DNA from: Prochlorococcus sp. MIT 0603
Lineage (GTDB): Bacteria; Cyanobacteriota; Cyanobacteriia; PCC-6307; Cyanobiaceae
Assembly (NCBI RefSeq): GCF_000760215.1
Contig: NZ_JNAW01000002.1
Span: 1-64,000 of the forward strand
Length of the DNA: 64,000 bases
Reading direction: 5' to 3'
Shown: positions 48,068 to 56,387 of the stretch, in pieces
How the letters are laid out: each line of letters opens with the position of its first letter
How positions within the stretch are numbered: position 1 is the first letter of the stretch
Program-made: the position numbers and the translations under genes
The notes under the pieces: generated by a model
The model's input: only the letters and a program-made list of their open reading frames with translations
The model's database searches: none
What the model was told of the DNA's origin: nothing

Positions 48068-48097
48068 ATTATTTCAGACGATAAATTAACAATAGGT

Positions 48098-49399
48098 TTG
48101 CCACCTAGAGCTGCAGTATGGGAGATCCTTAAGGCTGTTGCTAAAGGTGCTTTTACTGATGTCGCTATTGCGAAGACTTTCCGCAAATATAAGTTAAGCG
48201 TAGTTGACAAGGCTCTTGCTACTGAATTGGCATGCGGTTCAATTCGTCAACGTCAGACATTGGATTCCTGGATTGATCATTTGGGGAAGGTGCCATCACA
48301 TAAGCAACCTCCTTTGCTTCGTTGGTTGCTTCATTTAGGTCTTTATCAGATTTTTTATATGGATCGAATCCCCGTTTCAGCAGCAGTTAATACAACAGTA
48401 GAGCTGGCTAAGAGGAAGGGCTTAGGACGTCTTGCTCCAGTAGTGAATGCGATCTTGAGAAAAGCAGTTAAAGCGCGTAACTCTGGAGATGAGTTGCCAT
48501 TGTGTGATGGAACTGTGGCTCGATTAGCACAAAAACACTCAATACCTAAGTGGATGGCCGAGAAGTTAATGGAATGGAAGGGGGAAGAAGGCGCAGAGAT
48601 TATTGCTCAGGCATTCAATCAAACACCTACCATTGATTTAAGGATTAATGGTAGGTGTTCAAGTATTCATAGTATCCAGAAGAAATTTCGCGATGTGGGA
48701 ATTGAAAGTAATTGCATACAGCGATGTTCGCAAGGTTTAAGTATCTCATCTGGTATTAGGGAAATACGAGAATGGCCTGGTTACAAGGAAGGGGAATGGT
48801 CTGTTCAGGATCGTTCCGCACAATGGGTAGCACCTCTTTTAGAAGCAAAGCCAGGGGAATCTGTACTTGATGCTTGTGCTGCTCCAGGAGGGAAAACAAC
48901 ACATGTAGCTGAACTTATAGATGATATAGGAGAAATTTGGGCTGTAGATTCCTCTCCAAAACGTTTGAAATTAACTATTGCTAATACAACACGACTTGGA
49001 CTGCAATCTATACATTTTCTTTCTGCTGATTCTACGAATCTTTTAAATCAAATGCCTTCATGGAAGAACTATTTTCAAAGGATTTTATTAGATGCTCCTT
49101 GCTCTGGATTAGGTACATTAGCTAGGAACCCTGATGCAAGGTGGCGTATTACACCTAGCAAGATAGAGGAATTGGTTTTGTTGCAGGTAAGATTATTTGA
49201 TGGAATTATTCCATTATTGAAGTCAGGTGGAAGGATCGTCTACTCGACATGCACGATTCACCCTGATGAGAACTTTAAACAAGTGGAAAATATTATCTCA
49301 CGTTATGATCAATTAATCCTAAGGGACCAAAAACAAATTTGGCCAGGCGAGGTTGAAGGGGGAGATGGCTTTTATGCTGCAATCATTGATTCGCTATAA
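48098..49399 (+). CDS. rsmB: 16S rRNA (cytosine-967-C5)-methyltransferase RsmB
   Basis: A SAM-dependent enzyme forming m5C967 in 16S rRNA. The 433-aa product has an N-terminal NusB-like RNA-binding domain (5-130), then a Rossmann methylase domain: SVLDACAAPGGKTTHVAEL near 255-273, LLDAPCSGLGTLARNPDARW near 329-348 and RIVYSTCTIHPDEN near 380-393. The last two hold the Cys pair. The start is uncertain: TTG at 48098 or an ATT at 48068 next to an SD. An inverted repeat lies within the coding sequence at 48622-48659. Confidence 0.95.
   Translation: MPPRAAVWEILKAVAKGAFTDVAIAKTFRKYKLSVVDKALATELACGSIRQRQTLDSWIDHLGKVPSHKQPPLLRWLLHLGLYQIFYMDRIPVSAAVNTTVELAKRKGLGRLAPVVNAILRKAVKARNSGDELPLCDGTVARLAQKHSIPKWMAEKLMEWKGEEGAEIIAQAFNQTPTIDLRINGRCSSIHSIQKKFRDVGIESNCIQRCSQGLSISSGIREIREWPGYKEGEWSVQDRSAQWVAPLLEAKPGESVLDACAAPGGKTTHVAELIDDIGEIWAVDSSPKRLKLTIANTTRLGLQSIHFLSADSTNLLNQMPSWKNYFQRILLDAPCSGLGTLARNPDARWRITPSKIEELVLLQVRLFDGIIPLLKSGGRIVYSTCTIHPDENFKQVENIISRYDQLILRDQKQIWPGEVEGGDGFYAAIIDSL
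48622..48659. repeat. 38-bp inverted repeat inside the rsmB coding sequence
   Basis: AACACCTACCATTGAT (48622-48637) and ATTAATGGTAGGTGTT (48644-48659) pair over 16 bp with one G-T mismatch and a 6-nt loop. The first 13 bp of the arm are perfect. It spans codons for about residues 175-188, in the linker before the methylase domain. Confidence 0.85.
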
Positions 49400-49402
49400 A
49401 AC

Positions 49403-51217
49403 TTAATTAAAGGTACGTCTAGGGAAATCAACGAGCTCGAGATCAGAGTTGATTTTTCGCATGAATTGCTTCCAAGCCAATGCAGCATCTCCACTGCTTC
49501 CCCTTATCGTGGTGTTATTGTCACTTCCAAACCAAACACTTGTTGTAAGTTGAGGTATGGATCCAATAAACCAAAGATCCCGATTGTTTTCTGAAGTCCC
49601 GGTTTTTCCTGCTACTTGCCGATTTCCTAGGGAGGCTGCTATCCCTGAGCCTTGCGAAACTACTTTCCTTAGCATCCAATTCATTGTATCGGCTACCTGA
49701 GTAGAGATGACTCTACGTCCTTCGCCTTGGCCGATGCTTTGCTCCCATAAGAGATCATTTTTCGGTCCTCTTATTTCTTCAATGGCTGAGGGCTTTATAT
49801 ACATACCTCTGTTTGCAATTGCTGCATAAGCAGCACTCATGTTTAGGACTGTCTCTTCAAAGGCTCCTATGGCTAACGGGTAGTAATAGCCAAGTTTCTC
49901 CACATTTCCTACGCCGAATTGATTCGCTAGGGAGATTACCTTTTTGAAACCTACCTTTGCCAATAAATCAACAGCAATAGTATTTAAAGAGTTACTAAAC
50001 GCATTGCTTAGTGATACCTCCCCATAGTAGATGTTACCAAAATTCTTAGGGCAATAACCATGCCAACATCTTGGGGTGTCAAACAGCCTGTCCTCAGGTT
50101 GATAACCATTGTTAATTGCTGCTATGTAAGGGAAAATTTTAAATGTTGAACCAGGTGATCTTAGTGCTTGTGTCGCTCTGTTGAATTGGTTCTTGCTATA
50201 GTCTTTTCCCCCTACGAGGACCCTTATCAGGCCAGTACTAGGCTCAATTGATATAATTGCTCCTTCAGCATTCTTTGGACTTTGAGTCTTAATGACTTCC
50301 CTCGCTTTTAATTGCCAATCTAGAATGAGACTGGTTTTGATTTTTAGCCCGCCAATTTCAATTTGCTCTTGTGACAATATTTTTGGAAGTTCTTGCTCCA
50401 CAAATGATGTAAAAAAAGGGGCTTTGCTTTTTAAATATTTAGGCATTGCAGGTTGAAGATTTAAAGGCTTATTAAGAGCTATCAATAACTCTGAATTAGA
50501 TATAAAGTTTTCTGCTCTCATCTTTCTTAAGACGATAGATCTGCGCTTTAGAGCTAGTTCAACATTTACTAATGGTGAATATGCGGAGGGTGCGGGTGCT
50601 AATCCAGCTATCAAAGCTGCCTCCTCTAGACTTAATTGATTGGGAGTTTTCTTGAAATAGATCCATGATGCATCTGAAACTCCATATGCATTTGAACCTA
50701 AGTAGACGTTATTAAGATATTGCTCGAGGATCTCCTCTTTGGCTAAACTACGCTCTAGCTTATAAGCTAGAGCTATCTCTTTAAGTTTTCGGCTTATACT
50801 TTTTTCTTGATTGAGAAAAATTATTCTTGCTAATTGTTGTGTGATAGTGCTTCCTCCTTCTAATATTGATTTTGCTTTGATATTTGTAAGCATAGCCCTG
50901 CTAATGCTCCAGAAGTCAACCCCATTATGTTTATAAAACCGTCTGTCTTCAGATGCTATAAAGGCTTTCTTAATGATAGTTGGAATGAACTCTGAGGTCA
51001 TTTTATCTCGAGTAATTGGCCCTAGCTTTTGAATGATTTCTCCGTTTGATGCCAGTAATTCAATAGTGCCGGGTCGATTGAATTCTCTTATTTTGCTCAC
51101 AGAAGGAAGAAGAGAATCTAATGACTTGCTTGCTTGTCTCTCTGTGATTGCTATTAAAGAGCCTATAGCTATTGCACTAGTTGCTAAGGATAACCAGGTT
51201 TGAATTCTACGAGGCAC
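49403..51217 (-). CDS. Class A penicillin-binding protein (PBP1A-like)
   Basis: A bifunctional peptidoglycan synthase anchored in the inner membrane. The 604-aa product has an N-terminal span (WLSLATSAIAIGSLIAI, 8-24) and a glycosyltransferase domain (about 80-250) with SEDRRFYKHNGVDFWSISRA and GGSTITQQLARIIF. The transpeptidase domain has the SxxK serine in SPGSTFKIFPYIAA (about 352-365), SxN in SNSLNT and KTG in VAGKTGTSENNRD. Its ATG overlaps the chlG stop by one base, so wall synthesis and chlorophyll synthesis genes are translationally coupled. Confidence 0.95.
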   Translation of the reverse strand: MPRRIQTWLSLATSAIAIGSLIAITERQASKSLDSLLPSVSKIREFNRPGTIELLASNGEIIQKLGPITRDKMTSEFIPTIIKKAFIASEDRRFYKHNGVDFWSISRAMLTNIKAKSILEGGSTITQQLARIIFLNQEKSISRKLKEIALAYKLERSLAKEEILEQYLNNVYLGSNAYGVSDASWIYFKKTPNQLSLEEAALIAGLAPAPSAYSPLVNVELALKRRSIVLRKMRAENFISNSELLIALNKPLNLQPAMPKYLKSKAPFFTSFVEQELPKILSQEQIEIGGLKIKTSLILDWQLKAREVIKTQSPKNAEGAIISIEPSTGLIRVLVGGKDYSKNQFNRATQALRSPGSTFKIFPYIAAINNGYQPEDRLFDTPRCWHGYCPKNFGNIYYGEVSLSNAFSNSLNTIAVDLLAKVGFKKVISLANQFGVGNVEKLGYYYPLAIGAFEETVLNMSAAYAAIANRGMYIKPSAIEEIRGPKNDLLWEQSIGQGEGRRVISTQVADTMNWMLRKVVSQGSGIAASLGNRQVAGKTGTSENNRDLWFIGSIPQLTTSVWFGSDNNTTIRGSSGDAALAWKQFMRKINSDLELVDFPRRTFN

Positions 51218-52182
51218 TAAAAGTTAACTAGAGAGCTATGACCTATAGCTAATGCTGTAACTAGCATCCCTAGGATTAAAAAGGGCTGAGCACTAGCTTG
51301 ATATTTAACGTCAAATTTCAAAGGATCTCGAAGTAACCAAATATCTTGGAAAGTAATCTGTGGGATGATTAGCAATACAAGAAAAACAGATGCTAGATGT
51401 TGACCAATAGATATTAATACAATCACCATGGCAATCTGAAAGACGTTAATCATTCCTGCACTGATAAAGCTTGCATTTTTTATACCAAAGGCAACAGGAA
51501 GCGATTGAAGACCTAAGGCCTTATCACCTTCAACACTCTTAAAGTCGTTAATTACTGCTATCCCTAAACCTGCCAAGCTATAGGCCAAAGTCAGGAATGC
51601 CGTTGTCCAAGTGAGTTGGCCGAAAAGAGCTTGTCCTGCCCACCATGGCAGAGCTATATAACTTGCTCCAAGAGCATAATTACCAAGCCAACCATTTTGC
51701 TTAAGCTTTAATGGTGGTGCTGAATAGATATAGCTTACAAATGAACCACCAAGCGCAAGAAATAGTAGCGAAGGCGTAGAGTGGCCTGCCCAAACGTCCA
51801 GCCCATAGGCAACAGATAATCCCAACAATAGAAGTAGCCAGATCTGTACGCGTACTTGATTGAGTGAAATTGCACCAGATGGGATCGGCCGACTTGGTTC
51901 ATTAATGGCATCAATTTCCCTGTCGTAGTAGTCGTTGATGGTTTGGGTATAACCTGTAAGCAGAGGCCCACTCATGAACATACATGCAATGGAAGCAATG
52001 AAATTGCTTAAACTCCATTGATAGTTCCCACTGGCTGCAGCGCCGCAAATAACTCCCCATAACAAAGGTATCCAAGTGATGGGTTTCATTAACTGCAGGC
52101 GCAGCTTCCAGATGCTTGTTGTCTCTGAACCGCCTTTGATCCCTAATAGCTGTCGAGTGTCACTCACTTTCTTAATCCTCAA
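51217..52182 (-). CDS. chlG: Chlorophyll synthase (ChlG)
   Basis: A membrane prenyltransferase of the UbiA family that esterifies (divinyl-)chlorophyllide with phytyl or geranylgeranyl diphosphate, the last step of chlorophyll synthesis. The 321-aa product has about eight spans, the first Asp-rich motif NDYYDREIDAINEPSRPIPS (about 84-103) and the second, NDFKSVEGDKALGLQSLPVA (about 212-231). It overlaps the PetP-like gene by 4 nt at its 5' end and the PBP gene by 1 nt at its 3' end. Confidence 0.96.
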   Translation of the reverse strand: MRIKKVSDTRQLLGIKGGSETTSIWKLRLQLMKPITWIPLLWGVICGAAASGNYQWSLSNFIASIACMFMSGPLLTGYTQTINDYYDREIDAINEPSRPIPSGAISLNQVRVQIWLLLLLGLSVAYGLDVWAGHSTPSLLFLALGGSFVSYIYSAPPLKLKQNGWLGNYALGASYIALPWWAGQALFGQLTWTTAFLTLAYSLAGLGIAVINDFKSVEGDKALGLQSLPVAFGIKNASFISAGMINVFQIAMVIVLISIGQHLASVFLVLLIIPQITFQDIWLLRDPLKFDVKYQASAQPFLILGMLVTALAIGHSSLVNF

Positions 52183-52412
52183 TTACGTCCAAGTTCATTT
52201 TCAAAGAACCAGTTTTTTGTTCCATCTGCAAGTTTGAGTACTACACCAACACCCCCACCATCTGTCATTTTGTAATCCATAACAGTGGCACTGGGATCAG
52301 AAGAGATTTTTTTTATTAAATTACTTGAAATTCGATCTCTAACGCTATCAAGATTTATCTTGACCCTTGATCCTATTCTCGTAAGGTTTACTGACTGGGG
52401 CATGACATGCAA
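52179..52412 (-). CDS. petP: PetP-like protein (DUF2862), cytochrome b6f associated
   Basis: A 77-aa protein matching the DUF2862/PetP family, an SH3-fold peripheral subunit of cyanobacterial cytochrome b6f that modulates linear electron flow. Conserved are IGSRVKINLDSVRDRIS near 13-29, TVMDYKMTDGGGVGVVLKLA near 44-63 and the end WFFENELGRN. PetP usually has a DGSGVGVVVQF core, so the match is good. It is the first gene of a petP-chlG-PBP unit. It could also be a PetP paralogue with a separate role. Confidence 0.8.
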   Translation of the reverse strand: MHVMPQSVNLTRIGSRVKINLDSVRDRISSNLIKKISSDPSATVMDYKMTDGGGVGVVLKLADGTKNWFFENELGRN

Positions 52413-52462
52413 TCTTTAGTTGTTGGCAACCCTAACAGTCGCCGCACTTTAAATTTACGTTT

Positions 52463-53236
52463 ATGGTTGCTCTTCGCCTAATTCCTTGTCTTGATGTTGC
52501 AAATGGACGGGTTGTAAAAGGGGTTAATTTTGTTGGCCTGCGAGACGCAGGGGATCCTGTAGAACTGGCTTATCGCTATAGCCAGGAGGGTGCTGATGAA
52601 TTGGTCTTCCTTGATATTGCAGCAACTTTTGAAGCAAGAGCAACATTGATAGATTTAGTTCGCCGAACTGCTGAGTCAGTAACAATCCCTTTTACTGTAG
52701 GAGGTGGAATTAGTTCTATAGAAGGAATCACAGAGCTTTTACGAGCTGGAGCTGATAAAATAAGCTTAAATTCATCTGCTGTAAGAGACCCTGATCTTAT
52801 AAGGAAAGGCTCGACTCAATTTGGAGCCCAATGCATTGTTGTAGCGATAGATGCTAAACGAAGACCAGGCAATCCTTTGGGATGGGATGTCTATGTGAAT
52901 GGCGGAAGGAAAAACACTGGTTTAGACGCACTAGTCTGGGCAAAAAAAGCAGCTGAATTGGGCGCAGGAGAAATACTGCTAACTTCAATGGATGGAGATG
53001 GGACCCAAAAAGGATATGACCTGGAATTGACTAAAAGTATTTCAGAGTCGGTTCCCATCCCTGTAATAGCTTCTGGAGGCGCAGGCTGCTTAGAACATAT
53101 ATTGGAGGCATTTCAGTATGGAAAGGCTTCTGCTGCTCTTTTGGCTTCTTTGCTTCACGATAGAGATCTGACTATTGAAGAAATAAAAAGCTATCTCCAG
53201 CAAAACAATTTATCAATCAGACCAACTAGATATTAA
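52463..53236 (+). CDS. hisF: Imidazole glycerol phosphate synthase cyclase subunit
   Basis: Forms the imidazole ring with ammonia from HisH in histidine synthesis, releasing AICAR. The 257-aa TIM barrel has [20 protein letters not shown] (6-25), where the catalytic Asp is in [24 protein letters not shown] lies near 77-96 and the second Asp in [18 protein letters not shown] near 173-190. Length is typical. The ATG is 50 nt from the divergent PetP-like gene. Confidence 0.97.
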   Translation: MVALRLIPCLDVANGRVVKGVNFVGLRDAGDPVELAYRYSQEGADELVFLDIAATFEARATLIDLVRRTAESVTIPFTVGGGISSIEGITELLRAGADKISLNSSAVRDPDLIRKGSTQFGAQCIVVAIDAKRRPGNPLGWDVYVNGGRKNTGLDALVWAKKAAELGAGEILLTSMDGDGTQKGYDLELTKSISESVPIPVIASGGAGCLEHILEAFQYGKASAALLASLLHDRDLTIEEIKSYLQQNNLSIRPTRY

Positions 53237-53361
53237 AAGCACTTAAATTAGTTCAAATTAGAAATCAAAGGTGTTTTTAGAATTAATTTTTAGATTATTA
53301 TGATTGTTAATCTATGGCAATTGTAATAAAAAATGATTTTAATTCTTGAGGATTTTTTGAA

Positions 53362-54063
53362 GTGAAGCCACGAGACCCAAAGGCAATTCAATCATTATTT
53401 GATTCTATTGCTAAGAAGTATGACTTGTTAAATGATCTATTTAGCTTCGGTCGGCACCGTTCTTGGAAAAGACAATTAGTGACTTATCTCAAACCTTCTT
53501 CAGGTGAACAATGGGTGGATTTATGCTGCGGAACTGGCGATCTAACTCTTTCTTTAGCTCGATTAGTGCGACCATTTGGAAGTGTTTTGGGTATTGACTT
53601 TTCTGGATCTCAAATACTACAAGCAACCAAGCGTGCTTTAGCCGAACCATGGCTTCCTGTCTCATGGCTGAAAAGAGATGTTTTAAATACTGGTCTTCCT
53701 TCAGCTTGTTTTGATGGTGTAGTCATGTCATATGGTTTACGCAACCTTTCCGACCCAGAGGATGGCTTACAGGAGATTTACCGTCTTTTAAAACCAGGAG
53801 CAAAGGCTGGTATTTTGGATTTCAGTCGTCCTGTTGAGGGTTCCAAAACGGCTATTATTCAAAAACTTTATTTGCGTAGTTTAGTTGTACCTATTGCTTC
53901 ATTAATTGGCCTTCGAGAAGAATATGCCTATTTAGAGAAAAGTTTGCAGACTTTCCCGGCTGGCCAATTGCTAGAGGAAGTAGCTAGGAAAATTGGATTT
54001 CAAGAAACTAGTTATAAGTTAATAGCCAATGGTCAGATGGGGATATTGCTATTAAAAACTTGA
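53362..54063 (+). CDS. menG: 2-phytyl-1,4-naphthoquinone methyltransferase (MenG/UbiE family)
   Basis: A SAM-dependent methylase of quinone synthesis. In cyanobacteria this family member methylates demethylphylloquinone, the PSI quinone. The 233-aa product has the UbiE signature YDLLNDLFSFGRHRSWKRQL (20-39), SAM motif I WVDLCCGTGDLTLSLARL (about 50-67) and the second UbiE signature VMSYGLRNLSDPEDGLQEIY. The start is GTG 53362, the normal N-terminus. Confidence 0.95.
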   Translation: MKPRDPKAIQSLFDSIAKKYDLLNDLFSFGRHRSWKRQLVTYLKPSSGEQWVDLCCGTGDLTLSLARLVRPFGSVLGIDFSGSQILQATKRALAEPWLPVSWLKRDVLNTGLPSACFDGVVMSYGLRNLSDPEDGLQEIYRLLKPGAKAGILDFSRPVEGSKTAIIQKLYLRSLVVPIASLIGLREEYAYLEKSLQTFPAGQLLEEVARKIGFQETSYKLIANGQMGILLLKT

Positions 54064-54073
54064 TTTTTAATTA

Positions 54074-54601
54074 TTACTCGGAATTTTGTGTTGATAATTC
54101 TTTTCTTCTACAGAGACAGCATTTTTTCCATAAAGATATTTCTCCTGCCGGAGAAGGGGATTTGCATATTGGACAGATGCTCTTCCCGTGAATGTCTGCC
54201 CTGCTTGGATGCGCCTTCCAGATGTCCTGTTCATTTTGTTTGAACTTATGTTTTTTGGGATAATATTGCTTAATTCTTAAATCTTTTATTTTATGTCCTT
54301 CTGCTCGAAGTGATGCTAGAAGTTGACTACGGTTGAATATTAAGGCTTGTCTCCATTGAGGATGTTGAGCACCAATAGTTAGGACTCCTCCTTGAAAAGT
54401 TAATAGAGTACAGTTAGAAGCAAGCTTATCTCCTACTATCCTTGGCCAGTCTTGCCATAGTGCAGTAATACTTTTGTTTTTATTCCATTCGACTTTTAAA
54501 TGATTAAGACACTGCGACAAAGTATAAGCATCATTAACTTTTGAGTTGGTTTGACTAACTCTATTATTCTCAGCAATTTTCTTAATATCATCAAAATTCA
54601 T
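54074..54601 (-). CDS. DUF721 (DciA-like) protein with C-terminal zinc ribbon
   Basis: A 175-aa protein. The first about 110 residues match DUF721, related to DciA, the helicase-loading factor of many bacteria: HLKVEWNKNKSITALWQDWP near 33-52 and LTIGAQHPQWRQALIFNRSQ near 70-89. The tail adds a zinc-ribbon-like segment with CPIC and CCLC pairs near 142-162. Cyanobacterial DUF721 proteins often carry extra tails. It probably has a nucleic-acid role, but helicase loading is only an inference. Confidence 0.85.
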   Translation of the reverse strand: MNFDDIKKIAENNRVSQTNSKVNDAYTLSQCLNHLKVEWNKNKSITALWQDWPRIVGDKLASNCTLLTFQGGVLTIGAQHPQWRQALIFNRSQLLASLRAEGHKIKDLRIKQYYPKKHKFKQNEQDIWKAHPSRADIHGKSICPICKSPSPAGEISLWKKCCLCRRKELSTQNSE

Positions 54602-54905
54602 AATTAATTTTTAACTAGAGTTTGGAAAAGAGTCATATTTGATCGAATACTTCTTTCATGTGATTAAAGGTACTCCTGATAATTATCCCTAGATATAGAA
54701 AAGCACAGAAGTTTAGATACTTTTTTGATAATTTAAATCAATCTATTAGTGGATGTAAATTTGATCAAATTATCAGAGGGTTAATTGTTTAAGAGTATTT
54801 CTTAAATGTTCATTACTCCAGACAGAGCAAATAATAGAAAAAATATAAAGATATCCTAGAGATCATAGCTTGAATAATCTTTGAGCTCCCTTATAGACTT
54901 TAAAT
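54602..54905. other. Intergenic region between divergent DUF721 and birA genes
   Basis: About 300 nt of AT-rich spacer. I see no open frame, tRNA or strong hairpin. A short AATTTGATCAAATT palindrome lies near 54768. The two divergent promoters must be here. Confidence 0.6.
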
Positions 54906-55667
54906 ATGTGGCATTCTTCATCATGGACTGGAGCTGCTCATATTACTCATCTTATTAGAAATACTGACTTATTAAAAAGCACTTGGGAATTGAGATGGAA
55001 GCCTGTTTGTGGAAGTACTGAGATAGAGCTTTCAAGGTGGCTTAAGAGCAAATCTTTATTAAGAAGTAATCCAAAGGTTTTTTTAACTCGCAGGCAGTCT
55101 TACGGAAAAGGACAAAGAGGTCGTAGATGGATTTCCCCTTCAGGAGGGGTTTGGCTCAGTGCAGCTTTGCCTTGTAATTCTTTACAACCTTTTTCAGAGT
55201 CACTCTTTGGCTTGGCTGTCGCAGTAGCCTTGGCAAATAGAATTGAGAACTGTTCTGTCCCAGTGCAGATCAAGTGGCCAAATGATTTGTTCGTGAATCA
55301 TAGGAAAATTGCTGGATTACTACCACGCATAATTTATCGAGGCCAAGAGCCCACTTTTATGTGTGTGGGAATTGGTTTAAATGTTTGGAATCGGGTTCCT
55401 CATGAAGGAATTGCTTTGAGAGAAGTTTTTAGGAGATCCAAATGCTCCACTTATAGATGGTCTTTAGAAGTACTTGCAGCTATAGAGAGAGCTGCAAGGT
55501 TATTGGAAAACCCTGGATTGATTTGTAAAGAAGGCGAGAGAATGCTTTGGGCAAGAAAAATTACAAAGCCAGGCTCAGATAAGATTTGGGATATAGAGGG
55601 ATTAGATCTAAAAGGACAACTTGTCGTAACTAGGGGAATTAAAAAGGAAATTTGGAATCGATGGTGA
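54906..55667 (+). CDS. birA: Biotin--[acetyl-CoA-carboxylase] ligase (BirA, monofunctional)
   Basis: Activates biotin to biotinyl-AMP and transfers it to the carboxyl-carrier protein AccB. The 253-aa product lacks the N-terminal DNA-binding domain, so it is not a repressor. Motifs are LTRRQSYGKGQRGRRWISPS near 60-79 (the GRGRxGR loop with Lys/Gln changes), VPVQIKWPNDLFVNHRKIAG near 118-137 and MCVGIGLNVWN near 153-163. The C-terminal SH3-like domain ends it. It is convergent with the ABC ATPase. Confidence 0.93.
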   Translation: MWHSSSWTGAAHITHLIRNTDLLKSTWELRWKPVCGSTEIELSRWLKSKSLLRSNPKVFLTRRQSYGKGQRGRRWISPSGGVWLSAALPCNSLQPFSESLFGLAVAVALANRIENCSVPVQIKWPNDLFVNHRKIAGLLPRIIYRGQEPTFMCVGIGLNVWNRVPHEGIALREVFRRSKCSTYRWSLEVLAAIERAARLLENPGLICKEGERMLWARKITKPGSDKIWDIEGLDLKGQLVVTRGIKKEIWNRW

Positions 55668-55696
55668 TGCTAAATAGAGCAACTATTAAAACTAAT

Positions 55697-56377
55697 TTAT
55701 TTGATGCTAATAACTTTTCCATCTTTGAATAGTGCTTTTCTTTTTGCGCGAAGGGCTACCTCATCTTCATGGGTTACAAGAACAAGCGTTATTCCCTGAC
55801 TATGTAATTCATCAAATAAATCAAGGACATCTTCAGTTGTATTTGAATCAAGAGCACCTGTCGGTTCATCGGCTAAAAGTAAAGAAGGCTTATTGATAAT
55901 TGCTCTTGCTATTGCAACGCGTTGTTGTTGACCCCCTGAAAGTTGATTAGGTCGATTATTCATTTTTTCAGTCAGCCCAACTTTTTGAAGAGCTTCTTCA
56001 GCTAATTCTTTTCTTTCTCCAGGTGGTATGCAGGCATAAAGCATTGGTAGCATTACATTTTCCAATGCAGTTGCATCTTGTAGGAGATGGAATTGTTGAA
56101 ACACAAAACCAAGCTCTTGGTTGCGGAGATCTGCAAGTTCATCATCAGTAAGGTCTTCTACAGCATTTCCGTTTAATTGATACCTCCCATGAGTTGGTCT
56201 ATCAAGACATCCTAAAATGTTCATCGCTGTACTCTTGCCAGAGCCACTTGCTCCCATTACAGCTAAGTAATCTCCTTTATTGATTTCTAGATTTACTTCG
56301 TCAAGTGCTTTTACGAGTAGATCTCCTTCTCCATAAAGCTTGCTTACATTAGAGAGTTTTGCAACAAGATTTTTCAT
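55697..56377 (-). CDS. ABC transporter ATPase, MacB/LolD/DevA-type
   Basis: A 226-aa ATPase of the type VII (mechanotransmission) ABC exporters. It has Walker A VMGASGSGKSTAMNILGCL (about 40-58), the Q-loop FVFQQFHLL, signature NQLSGGQQQRVAIARAI (about 143-159), Walker B LLLADEPTGALDSNT and switch His VTHEDEVALRA. The partner permease is not next to it. It lies 10 nt downstream of ndhB and is probably cotranscribed; the substrate is unknown (DevA-type glycolipid export or lipoprotein handling are possibilities). Confidence 0.93.
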   Translation of the reverse strand: MKNLVAKLSNVSKLYGEGDLLVKALDEVNLEINKGDYLAVMGASGSGKSTAMNILGCLDRPTHGRYQLNGNAVEDLTDDELADLRNQELGFVFQQFHLLQDATALENVMLPMLYACIPPGERKELAEEALQKVGLTEKMNNRPNQLSGGQQQRVAIARAIINKPSLLLADEPTGALDSNTTEDVLDLFDELHSQGITLVLVTHEDEVALRAKRKALFKDGKVISIK

Positions 56378-56387
56378 AACATTTGAA

